Below the pieces are notes generated by a model. The model did not search any database and was not told the DNA's origin. It saw only the letters and a program-made list of their open reading frames with translations. Positions 16,161 to 23,741 of a stretch of 64,000 nt of DNA are shown here, in pieces (the first letter of the stretch is position 1; each line of letters starts with the position of its first letter). This DNA is from Mycolicibacterium iranicum (lineage in GTDB: Bacteria > Actinomycetota > Actinomycetes > Mycobacteriales > Mycobacteriaceae): NCBI RefSeq assembly GCF_002101705.1, contig NZ_LQPC01000028.1, positions 276,894 through 340,893 on the forward strand, read 5' to 3'. A program made the translations under genes and the position numbers.

Positions 16161-16838
16161 ATGCACATCGAGCCAGGTTTGGTCGACGGGGCCAAGATCG
16201 TCCTGAGTTATGCCACCGCCGCGGGCACGGGCGCCTACGCGCTCAGCGCTGCGTGGAAGCACGTCAAAGAACGCGGCATTGCGTCTCTGCTTGTCGGCGC
16301 CACGCTGACGACGGCACTGGTGTTCGCATTCTTCGAGGTGTTCCCGCACTTCCCCGTCGGAGTGTCCGAGGTCCACCTCATCCTCGGGTCGACGTTGTTC
16401 CTGCTCTTCGGAGCCGCTCCGGCGGCGATCGGTTTAGCGCTGGGGCTGCTCATCCAGGGCCTGCTCGTGGCGCCGTTCGATCTCCCGCAGTACGGCATGA
16501 ACGTCACCACGTTGTTGGTGCCGTTGTTCGCGTTGCAGTATGTGGCCGGCAGGACCATCGCGCCCGAGACCCGATATGTCGACCTGAAATACCGTCAGGC
16601 GTTGACGCTGTCGGCGACATATCAGGCAGGGATCGTGTCCTGGGTGACCTTCTGGGCCCTCTACGGGCAGGGCTTCTCTGTAGAAACCGTCACCAGCGTG
16701 GCCACGTTCGGCGCGGCGTATCTGTCGGTGATCGTGCTGGAGCCGTTGGCAGACCTCGCGGTGCTCGCGGCGGCCAAGGCCGCCCAGCGCTACCGCGACG
16801 GTGCGTGGCTGGAGCCGAGGTTGTTCAATCCCGCCTGA
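16161..16838 (+). CDS. CbiM-like cobalt permease (ECF S-component) of the nitrile hydratase operon
   Basis: A 225-aa protein with about seven membrane helices. The N-terminus MHIEPG keeps the Met1-His2 start used by CbiM/NikM proteins to coordinate the metal, and the VSEVHLILGSTLFLLFGAAPAAIGLALGLLIQG block is typical of CbiM. No cbiN, cbiQ or cbiO follows, so it may act as a stand-alone Co2+ uptake protein or borrow an ATPase module from elsewhere. It lies 34 bp after the activator gene, which points to supply of cobalt to the hydratase rather than to B12 synthesis. Confidence 0.87.
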   Translation: MHIEPGLVDGAKIVLSYATAAGTGAYALSAAWKHVKERGIASLLVGATLTTALVFAFFEVFPHFPVGVSEVHLILGSTLFLLFGAAPAAIGLALGLLIQGLLVAPFDLPQYGMNVTTLLVPLFALQYVAGRTIAPETRYVDLKYRQALTLSATYQAGIVSWVTFWALYGQGFSVETVTSVATFGAAYLSVIVLEPLADLAVLAAAKAAQRYRDGAWLEPRLFNPA

Positions 16839-16840
16839 GT

Positions 16841-17320
16841 TCAGGCGGCCGAGCTGCGCAGACGTGCGCAACTGACCGGCGCGGGCGTCGACACCGGCGT
16901 CTGCGCCGGCGCGGCCTTGCGCCGCGTGTCGCGAGCATCACGCTGGATTCGGCGGGCGAGCACGCGGTCGTTGCGCTTGTTCAGCGAGCGGCTGCGCTGC
17001 ACCAGCTGGTCGAGTTGCTGCCAGCTCAGTCCGTCGAGGTCGCCATCGGAGTCGTGGGTGGCGATCACGACCGAGCCTCGCAGCAGCGGTACCGATTTCG
17101 CCGTGAAACCCGTTGTCGCCAGCAGAAGTTCGGTCGCCGCGAGGTTGACGCGGCGCTGGCAGCCGTGCGTCGACGGGCTGAACCAGAAATCGAACTGTCG
17201 GTCCGTACTGGTCAGGCAGTGCAGACCCTGGTCGTGCATCAGCTTCTCGATATCGGCCTTGGTGTAGGCGCGGGTCTCATACACGGCGCCGCGGGCGCTG
17301 AAGTAAAGAACTGTGTTCAT
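16841..17320 (-). CDS. hypothetical protein, likely SigF-controlled
   Basis: A 159-aa soluble protein with no family I recognise. The N-terminal 110 residues look folded (VLYFSARGAVYETRAYTKADIEKLMHD and a Cys at the surface turn), while the last 45 residues are basic and Ala/Pro-rich. ATG 17320 is chosen because a GTTT-N16-GGGTAA promoter ends at 17391, which excludes a start further upstream at 17398. It converges on the cobalt permease gene, with 2 bp between the stops. A stress-related role is an inference from the promoter only. Confidence 0.7.
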   Translation of the reverse strand: MNTVLYFSARGAVYETRAYTKADIEKLMHDQGLHCLTSTDRQFDFWFSPSTHGCQRRVNLAATELLLATTGFTAKSVPLLRGSVVIATHDSDGDLDGLSWQQLDQLVQRSRSLNKRNDRVLARRIQRDARDTRRKAAPAQTPVSTPAPVSCARLRSSAA

Positions 17321-17390
17321 GTCGATGTTCCATTCATCTCTTTCATCGGTTCCCTGGATGCGCGGGCGCGCCGCCGCGCTGTTAACAGAG

Positions 17391-17416
17391 TTACCCATGT
17401 GACTTTTGAGACAAAC
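17391..17416 (-). promoter_or_regulatory. SigF-type promoter GTTT-N16-GGGTAA
   Basis: On the minus strand GTTT (17416-17413) and GGGTAA (17396-17391) are separated by 16 bp, matching the mycobacterial SigF pattern GTTT-N15/17-GGGTA. Transcription would begin near 17383, giving a leader of about 60 bases before ATG 17320. Confidence 0.65.
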
Positions 17417-17445
17417 GTTGATATCGAATATGCAACGACACATCG

Positions 17446-18996
17446 CTACCATCGCCGCTGCAGGCGGTCGCGATAGGAACGGCCGTCGGGGTCGTAGACG
17501 GCCCGGTATACGGGCTCGGCCCAGATCCGCGTCAGGGCGCCGAGATGTTCGGGTTGGTGCGGGCGCAGTCGTCCCGGCGGACGCGGGCCGACTCGGCCTC
17601 GGTCGTGCCAGTCCTGCAACGCGTGTGCCGATCGGATGACAGCGCGCACGGCGTCCGCAGGATCGACGAGCTCGCCGTCTTGGCTGCCGTCGGTTGCTCG
17701 GTCGAGGTGCTCGCGAAGAAGGCGCAACCTCAGATCCCGGGCGAATCCACCGGTGTCGTCGAGCACCGCGCACGACAATTCGCTGTCGTGTGTCCAGGAT
17801 CGCCGGTTGAAGTTGTCGCTACCGACCGAAGCCCAGACATCGTCGATCACACAGACTTTAGCGTGCACGTAAACCGGTGTGCTGTCGTGGTTTTCGAGAT
17901 CGAAGACGTGAACGCGGTCGGGATCTGCTGCCCGGCACGTCTCGAGAGCGTGCTGGCGCCCGACCTGGTTGGGCGGAAGTGCGAGGCGTCCGTCGACATC
18001 GGGGTGGCGCGGCACGACCGCGATGAGATGGAGGTCGGGATTGGCCCTCAGCGCGGCGGCGAACAGATTGGTCACGTCCTTCGACCACAGGTATTGGTCC
18101 TCCAGGTAGATGAGCCGACGCGCGCGTCGCAGCGCCTTCGTGTAGCCGCGGGCGATGCTGAACTCTCCGTGCGGGGCGAAGGCGTACTCGAAGTGGGCGT
18201 CGGGGTAGGTGCGCAACACCTGCACCGAGTGGGGACCGCACGGTGGCGGGTCCGTGGGCTGTGGTGGCAGCTCACCTGGAGTCAGGTCGGCTCGCCGAAG
18301 CTTGTCGACCACCCACGCGATGGGGGAGAGCATGTCCAGCGGCGCCGGATCGGTCCAGCGTTCCCGGAACGTGGTGTCCAGCGCGCCGACCGCCGGACCC
18401 CGGATGCGCAGCTGGACGTCATGCCACGGCGGCCTGTCGCCGTACGCGGGGGACATCTGGACGGCCTGAACGTCGCCGCGATGGTCGGCATCGTCACGGC
18501 GGGAATGGCACAGGTCGATTCCGCCGACGAACGCGACGTCGCGTTCTGGATTGCTGGGGCGACGCAGCACCACCAGCTTCTGATGATGGGAACCGCCGAA
18601 CCGCACCCGCTGATCGAGGAGCACCTCGCCACCGGCGGCTTCGATGGCCTCCCCGAGGTGCTGGTTCTCCTCCTCGCTGTAGGAGAACTTGTCCAGATGC
18701 GAGCGCCACACCAGTCCCTTGACGACCACGCCACGGCGCGCGGCGTCGGAGAACAGCTTCGCGATCGTCGGACCCGCGTCACGCATCCGCTGATCGGGAT
18801 CGCCACGCCAATCGGTGAAAAACAGGTGATCACCCGGGCCGAGAGCGGCGACCTCGGTCGCCAGTCGGTCGAAGTACGTGGCGCCATGTATCAGCGGCTC
18901 GACCCGGTTTCCCGTGCTCCAGTCGGGGATAGACGTGGCGAAGTTGCCGCGCTCGCCGGCGGCGAGAAACCAGTCCGTTGAATCAGGCACCTCCAC
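17446..18996 (-). CDS. phospholipase D-family protein
   Basis: A 516-aa protein with two HKD half-sites: SHHQKLVVLRR followed by FVGGIDLC at about residues 146-175, and VHAKVCVIDDVWASVGSDNFNRRS at about 375-398. Together they form one phosphodiesterase active site through a covalent phospho-His. No signal peptide is seen, so the enzyme is likely cytoplasmic or released by another route. Substrates may be phospholipids or other diesters. It lies alone, between the SigF-type gene and the DGPF-sigma operon. Confidence 0.88.
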   Translation of the reverse strand: MEVPDSTDWFLAAGERGNFATSIPDWSTGNRVEPLIHGATYFDRLATEVAALGPGDHLFFTDWRGDPDQRMRDAGPTIAKLFSDAARRGVVVKGLVWRSHLDKFSYSEEENQHLGEAIEAAGGEVLLDQRVRFGGSHHQKLVVLRRPSNPERDVAFVGGIDLCHSRRDDADHRGDVQAVQMSPAYGDRPPWHDVQLRIRGPAVGALDTTFRERWTDPAPLDMLSPIAWVVDKLRRADLTPGELPPQPTDPPPCGPHSVQVLRTYPDAHFEYAFAPHGEFSIARGYTKALRRARRLIYLEDQYLWSKDVTNLFAAALRANPDLHLIAVVPRHPDVDGRLALPPNQVGRQHALETCRAADPDRVHVFDLENHDSTPVYVHAKVCVIDDVWASVGSDNFNRRSWTHDSELSCAVLDDTGGFARDLRLRLLREHLDRATDGSQDGELVDPADAVRAVIRSAHALQDWHDRGRVGPRPPGRLRPHQPEHLGALTRIWAEPVYRAVYDPDGRSYRDRLQRRW

Positions 18997-19089
18997 CAGT
19001 TACCCGAAAACACGGATGTCGAGAATCATGGGGCGGCTCCGTCCCTGGGGTGAGTGACCAACACGGGTCGCCACCGAAAGGAGAATTTC

Positions 19090-19497
19090 ATGGCGAAGTA
19101 CCTATTCCTCAAGCACTACCGCGGCGCTCCGGCTTCGGTCAACGACGTCCCGATGGACCGGTGGTCGCCGAGTGAGATCGAAGCGCACATCCAGTACATG
19201 CAGGACTTCGCGGACCGTCTGCGCGACAGCGGCGAGTACGTCGACAGCCAGGCGTTGATGCCCGACGGAGCTTGGGTCCGTCACGACGGCGAGGGCAGGC
19301 CGCCCGTCACCGACGGACCGTTTGCAGAGACCAAGGATCTCATCGCCGGCTACATGATTGTCGACGTGGACTCCTATGAGCGGGCGGTCGAATTGGCCGG
19401 TGAACTGTCCGCCGCGCCCGGCGCCGGCGGCAAGCCGATACACGAGTGGCTCGAGGTGCGCCCGTTCATGAGCGGCACGCACCTTCCCGCCGAGTGA
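19090..19497 (+). CDS. YCII/DGPF-domain protein, partner of the ECF sigma factor
   Basis: A 135-aa protein of the YCII-related superfamily with the DGPFAETKD motif at about residues 77-85 and a C-terminal IHEWLEVRPF. GAAAGGAG directly upstream supports ATG 19090. DGPF proteins are the standing genomic partners of ECF42-type sigma factors, and here the two genes overlap (TGATG). Its biochemical function is unknown; the fold suggests small-ligand binding or a lyase-like reaction. Confidence 0.87.
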   Translation: MAKYLFLKHYRGAPASVNDVPMDRWSPSEIEAHIQYMQDFADRLRDSGEYVDSQALMPDGAWVRHDGEGRPPVTDGPFAETKDLIAGYMIVDVDSYERAVELAGELSAAPGAGGKPIHEWLEVRPFMSGTHLPAE

Positions 19498-20636
19498 TGA
19501 CGGAGGCGCAGCTGCGCGACCTCATCCCCGGTGTCCTGGCTGCCCTCGTCCGCCGCGGAGCGGACTTCGCCAGCGCGGAGGACGCCGTGCAGGAGGCATT
19601 GATCCGCGCGATCGACTCGTGGCCCGACAATCGCCCCGCGGATCCGAAGGGCTGGCTGATCACCACGGCGTGGCGCCGGTTCATCGATATCGCCAGAGCC
19701 GATGCTGCGCGACGTGATCGCGAGCGGCAGGTGAGCGACGAGCCGGCGCCGGGACCCGTACAGTCTGCGGACGACACCCTCGATATCTACTTCCTGTGCG
19801 CCCATCCCAGCCTGAGCGCCGCTTCCGCGGTGGCGCTGACGCTGCGGGCCGTCGGCGGTCTCACCACCCGGCAGATCGCCCAGGCCTACCTGGTCCCCGA
19901 AGCGACGATGGCGCAACGGATCAGCAGAGCGAAACGGACGGTCAGCGAGGTGCGCCTCGACCAGCCCGGAGATCTGCGCACTGTGCTCAAGGTGCTGTAC
20001 CTGGTGTTCAACGAGGGCTACACCGGCGACGTCGACCTCGCCGCAGAGGCGATCCGGCTGGCACGCCAGCTTGCGTCGCAGACCGCCGACGAAGAGGTAG
20101 CCGGGTTGCTGGCGCTTTTCCTGTTGCACCACGCACGCCGTCCGTCCCGCACGCGTGCCGACGGCAGCCTCGTTCCGCTCGCAGACCAGGACCGCAGCCT
20201 GTGGCGCACCGACCTCATCGCCGAAGGCGTCGCGATCCTTCAGGCTGCGCTGGCGCTGGACCGCTTGGGCGAGTACCAGGCGCAGGCCGCGATCGCGGCC
20301 CTGCACGCAGACGCCCGAACCTCGACGGAGACCGACTGGGTACAGATCGTCGAGTGGTACGACGAGTTGCTCCGCTTCAACGACAGCACGATCGTGCGTC
20401 TCAACCGTGCCGTCGCGATCGGCGAGGCCGACGGCCCGCAGGCCGGTCTCGCCGCGCTGGCCGAGGTTGATCCGGCGCTACCGCGCTACACCGCGTCAGA
20501 GGCTTACCTTCGTGAGAAGGCCGGTGACACCGATCTGGCGGCTCGGCTCTACACCGAAGCAGCCGCGCAGGCGCAGACCGTCGCCGAGCGCAACCACCTG
20601 ACCATGCGCGCGGCATCGCTGCGCCACAGCTCATAG
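19497..20636 (+). CDS. ECF42-type RNA polymerase sigma factor with TPR-like extension
   Basis: A 379-aa protein. Residues 1-80 form sigma region 2 (FASAEDAVQEALIRAIDSWP), residues 110-165 form region 4 (LTTRQIAQAYLVPEATMAQRISRAKR), and a helical extension of about 200 residues follows with the GYTGDVDLAAEAIRLAR and FNDSTIVRLNRAVAIGE segments. This long C-terminal domain defines the ECF42 group, in which it replaces an anti-sigma factor in controlling activity. It overlaps the DGPF gene by one base and likely transcribes its own operon. Confidence 0.9.
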   Translation: MTEAQLRDLIPGVLAALVRRGADFASAEDAVQEALIRAIDSWPDNRPADPKGWLITTAWRRFIDIARADAARRDRERQVSDEPAPGPVQSADDTLDIYFLCAHPSLSAASAVALTLRAVGGLTTRQIAQAYLVPEATMAQRISRAKRTVSEVRLDQPGDLRTVLKVLYLVFNEGYTGDVDLAAEAIRLARQLASQTADEEVAGLLALFLLHHARRPSRTRADGSLVPLADQDRSLWRTDLIAEGVAILQAALALDRLGEYQAQAAIAALHADARTSTETDWVQIVEWYDELLRFNDSTIVRLNRAVAIGEADGPQAGLAALAEVDPALPRYTASEAYLREKAGDTDLAARLYTEAAAQAQTVAERNHLTMRAASLRHSS

Positions 20637-20936
20637 CGCGACGAGCAGGACGACGACGATGGCCAGCGCGAAAAGCGCTGTGCCGTAACCGAGTATCAAG
20701 ACCTCGCCGCGCGGCGGCGGCACCCTGCTCTGCTCTTCGCGCATGCGAAGCGACCGCCGGTAAGCGAGCCACAGCACGACGAGCGCGAGCAGTCCCGCGA
20801 GGGATGCGAGTGTTACCCGGCCCACCTCGAGGGGCCCATGCGGGCGCAGCAGGACCAGCGCACCGCCGACGACGATCCCGAATGCGCTTCGCTCCCAGGA
20901 CAGCTGCGTGCGCTCCACCTGGAGGCCCGGTTTCAT
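20631..20936 (-). CDS. DUF202 membrane protein
   Basis: A 101-aa protein with three predicted membrane helices and the ERTQLSWERSAFG motif after a short cytoplasmic start, typical of the DUF202/YidG family. It is translationally coupled to the paralogue upstream (4-bp overlap at 20933-20936). Its last codons overlap the convergent sigma factor gene by 6 bp. Function unknown. Confidence 0.82.
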   Translation of the reverse strand: MKPGLQVERTQLSWERSAFGIVVGGALVLLRPHGPLEVGRVTLASLAGLLALVVLWLAYRRSLRMREEQSRVPPPRGEVLILGYGTALFALAIVVVLLVAL

Positions 20937-21280
20937 CGGGGCGGCCAGACGAACAGGATCACCAGCACCGCGACGGTGATCACGAAGATCGCCGTGCCCA
21001 GTGCGGCGGGGATCCGCGTCGGAGGCAGGTCCTCACCGCAGCGCATCGCCGTCTGCACGCGTTGCCAGCGTCTGACCGCCAGCGCGGCGAGTACACCGCC
21101 GCCGGCGGTCAAAACGATGCTCAGAACGTGTCGTACCCCGGCGATCCCGAAAGCCGGTAGGAACTGGATCACGGCCACACCGCCGGCGATCAGTGCCAGC
21201 GAGGTGCGGATCCAGGCGAGGAAGGTGCGCTCGTTGGCCAGGGTGAATCGGTAGTCCGGTTCCTCACCCTCGTCGCGCAC
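20933..21280 (-). CDS. DUF202 membrane protein (YidH-like)
   Basis: A 115-aa protein with the NERTFLAWIRTSLALIAGG signature of the YidH branch, followed by three membrane helices. It forms a pair with the shorter DUF202 gene, an arrangement like yidH-yidG in enterobacteria. The start is GTG or an equivalent at 21280. The pair may form a heteromeric membrane complex of unknown role. Confidence 0.85.
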   Translation of the reverse strand: MRDEGEEPDYRFTLANERTFLAWIRTSLALIAGGVAVIQFLPAFGIAGVRHVLSIVLTAGGGVLAALAVRRWQRVQTAMRCGEDLPPTRIPAALGTAIFVITVAVLVILFVWPPR

Positions 21281-21464
21281 CGGTCAACCGTAATATGCGC
21301 GGCGCGCCGTGGACGGTGACCCGGACCCGGTTCGGGCTTCGAGCGTGTCGTTGATGCTTGATGCGCGCTGGGCGCCAGCGGATAGTCACCTGCGAGGCGA
21401 GGCTGCCCTGTGTGGCTTTAGTCTGGGCTCGCTGAGAAGCATCTGACGTTGACAGGGAGGCTCG

Positions 21465-21851
21465 ATGTATCTGCCGACTGTTCGCGCGGCCGCTGCGACA
21501 TGGCTCGCGGGTACCGCAGTGGCGTTGGTTGTGCAGGGAGTATTCCCGGAAAAGTTCGCCGCCACTACAGCATGGGGGTACAACCCCGGGTGGCAACGCG
21601 AGATCGCGATCTGGAACCTGGGGACGTTGGTCGCGGGAACGGCCATAGTCGCGGGTGCCGGCGACCCCGTGCGGGCGCAACTTCGTGGTCTGGCCGTCCT
21701 CTCAGCGTTGTTCGGGGCCAATCATGCTGCCGCGGCGGCGCGGTCGGGCAAGCCCGGCAACATCGCGTGGGCCGTCATCAACGGTGGCGGTGTCGTATCC
21801 GCCCTCGGCGCGTTGGCGCAGCGAAAGCCCGACTGTCGGACTGCTCGGTAG
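21465..21851 (+). CDS. small integral membrane protein, unknown
   Basis: A 128-aa protein with about four hydrophobic helices, including an AVALVVQGVFPEKF loop and a Gly/Ala-rich C-terminal helix. ACAGGGAGG sits 6 bp before ATG 21465. I do not recognise a family with confidence. The upstream 184 bp (21281-21464) holds no gene and no clear motif. It may be co-transcribed with the LLM gene, which starts 46 bp after its stop. Confidence 0.65.
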   Translation: MYLPTVRAAAATWLAGTAVALVVQGVFPEKFAATTAWGYNPGWQREIAIWNLGTLVAGTAIVAGAGDPVRAQLRGLAVLSALFGANHAAAAARSGKPGNIAWAVINGGGVVSALGALAQRKPDCRTAR

Positions 21852-21897
21852 CACCCTGCAGGCGGTCGGCGCATTCGGCAGGAATAGCCTCGCAGGA

Positions 21898-22728
21898 GTG
21901 AAGTTCGGGATCTCCACTTTCGTCAACGACGACACCATCGACACGGTGTCGCTGGCCCGCGCAATCGAGGAGCGGGGCTTCGACTCGCTCGCCGTCGCCG
22001 AGCACACCCACATCCCGGCAAGCCGGGAGTCGGCGTATCCGCTCGGCGGCGAGCTGCCGCAGATCTACTACCGCACGCTCGACCCGTTCGTCACGCTCGC
22101 CGCGGCGGCCGCCGTCACCTCCACAATCGAACTGATCACCGGCATCGCGCTGCTCATCCAGCGCGACCCGATCATCACCGCGAAGGAGGCCGCTAGCATC
22201 GACGTGCTGTCCGACGGTCGCTTCGTGTTCGGTGTCGGCGCCGGCTGGAACATCGAGGAGTTGCGCCACCACGGCACCGATCCGAAGACCCGTGGTGCGC
22301 TGCTCGACGAGCGCATCGAGGCGATCAAGACGTTGTGGACCGATGAGCCTGCCGAATACCACGGCAAATACGTCGATTTCGAGTCGTCGTACCTTCGGCC
22401 GAAGCCGGTCCGCAAGCCTCACCCGCCGATCCTCATCGGTGGTGACTCCGATGCGACCGTGAAACGTATTCTCCGGCACCGGGCGGGCTGGATCTCGAAT
22501 CCGCTGCCCGTGGAGAACCTGAAACGACGTGTCGACCAGATTCGCGAGGGCGCAGACTACGACGTGCCGCTCTCGCAGTTCGGCACCCCCGCCAATCCTG
22601 ACTACTGGCACGCGGTCGAAGAGCTGGGATTCAGCCGGCTAGGCGTGCTGCTTCCCACCAAACCGCTCGACGAATCCTTGCGCCTACTCGACGCCTACGC
22701 CGAGAGGGTCGCCCAGTACCGAGGCTAG
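21898..22728 (+). CDS. LLM-class F420-dependent oxidoreductase
   Basis: A 276-aa flavin/F420-dependent luciferase-like barrel. Supporting segments are AVAEHTHIP, the TPL-like TGIALLIQRDPIITAKEAASIDVLSDGR block and GVGAGWNIEE. These match the mycobacterial F420 subgroup (TIGR03619-like) rather than bacterial luciferases. Start GTG 21898 opens straight into KFGIST. It probably oxidises or reduces a small substrate with F420; the substrate is unknown. Confidence 0.87.
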   Translation: MKFGISTFVNDDTIDTVSLARAIEERGFDSLAVAEHTHIPASRESAYPLGGELPQIYYRTLDPFVTLAAAAAVTSTIELITGIALLIQRDPIITAKEAASIDVLSDGRFVFGVGAGWNIEELRHHGTDPKTRGALLDERIEAIKTLWTDEPAEYHGKYVDFESSYLRPKPVRKPHPPILIGGDSDATVKRILRHRAGWISNPLPVENLKRRVDQIREGADYDVPLSQFGTPANPDYWHAVEELGFSRLGVLLPTKPLDESLRLLDAYAERVAQYRG

Positions 22729-22729
22729 G

Positions 22730-22870
22730 TCAGCGCTCGGGGCCCTCATATCGCTGTGCGACGGCCACCAACTCGTCCCGAATCGTCGAGTGGGGCATGG
22801 CGGCAATCCGTGCGTAGAGGCGCCGCCGATCACGGTTGATCTGGCGGGCGGCACGGTACTGCGCGAACAT
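22730..22870 (-). CDS. 46-aa basic small protein
   Basis: ATG 22870 follows AGGAG by 8 bp (minus strand) and opens a 46-codon frame ending one base after the convergent LLM stop. The product is rich in Arg, with an amphipathic helix-like pattern (QYRAARQINRDRRRLYARI) and a second helix (STIRDELVAVAQRY). Good ribosome-binding site, GC-ending codons and tight packing argue for a real gene. No known family recognised; nucleic-acid or membrane association is possible from the charge. Confidence 0.6.
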   Translation of the reverse strand: MFAQYRAARQINRDRRRLYARIAAMPHSTIRDELVAVAQRYEGPER

Positions 22871-23015
22871 CTTTGGGACTCCTGTTTCGTTGACTTGGGG
22901 TCCGGCGCGAATCGGGGATCGCCCATCGGCCGGACCCTGTCCATGGTCCGTGTTACATCCGCGTTAATCAAACCGCCGACGTGTGATCTTGGAGACAGAG
23001 AGCCTGGTCACAGCG

Positions 23016-23717
23016 CTAAAGACGTGCGAGCAACTCTGCCTTCTTGGTGGCGAACTCTTCGTCGGAGAGGATGCCGCGCTCGTGCAGGCCGGCCAGCGAC
23101 TCGATCGCCGCGATAACGCCGGCCGTATCCCCGGCCGTAGCAGCCGGGGGAGCAGCCGGCGGAGCGGGCGGCTGGGCGCCGCCGAGTTCGCGCAGGCTCG
23201 ACACGTCGAAAGTGCCGAGCTGGCTGGTAAAGGTCACCGAGCCGCCTGCGCCACCCTGTTGTTGCGCGACACCACCGATTTGATGCTCACCGGTGTCGAA
23301 AATCCTTGTGGTTCCTTTGAAGTGGATCGCTAAACGACGGGACGCCGGAAACACCGCATAGCGGGTGTCGTTCTGGCCGCCCGTGGAGCTGGGGACGCCG
23401 AGGTCGTCGGGCCACCAATTGCCGGCAGTCGGGGCGGGCGTGAACACCGTCGTCGTCGACATCAGCTGGGTCAGTTCGTTGCACAGGGCGTCGACGCGTG
23501 CGTTGAGCGCGTTGTCGAACATGTCGCCGACCATGGTCATGCCGCCACGCATCCACTGGCCGGATCCGCCGAGCTCTGGAATCGAGAACTGGGCCATGGT
23601 GCCGCCGCCGGCCCGCAGCGCCACGAGCATCGCGAGCACGGACTCGCGCGAAAGCCCGTGTCGGCGAGCGATGTCGGTGATAGCCGGTTCGGCCTGAGGA
23701 GTTACCGGTTCGGTCAT
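23016..23717 (-). CDS. SHOCT-domain protein
   Basis: A 233-aa protein ending in a SHOCT motif (residues about 203-231, LAGLHERGILSDEEFATKKAELL), a short helical hairpin usually tied to oligomerisation or membrane-linked regulation. Residues 1-30 resemble a small helical domain (ARRHGLSRESVLAMLVALRAGGG), and the centre holds a PH-like beta-rich region (RLAIHFKGTTRIFDTG). A Pro/Ala-rich linker precedes SHOCT. Function unknown. The gene is upstream of nothing obvious; the helicase gene ends 25 bp before its own start. Confidence 0.78.
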   Translation of the reverse strand: MTEPVTPQAEPAITDIARRHGLSRESVLAMLVALRAGGGTMAQFSIPELGGSGQWMRGGMTMVGDMFDNALNARVDALCNELTQLMSTTTVFTPAPTAGNWWPDDLGVPSSTGGQNDTRYAVFPASRRLAIHFKGTTRIFDTGEHQIGGVAQQQGGAGGSVTFTSQLGTFDVSSLRELGGAQPPAPPAAPPAATAGDTAGVIAAIESLAGLHERGILSDEEFATKKAELLARL

Positions 23718-23741
23718 GGTCTCCGGTGTACCCGGTGGCGC

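Noticed and set aside
17321..17398. Start of the SigF-type hypothetical gene at ATG 17398
   Set aside because: The promoter's -10 covers that ATG, so it would not be in the transcript.
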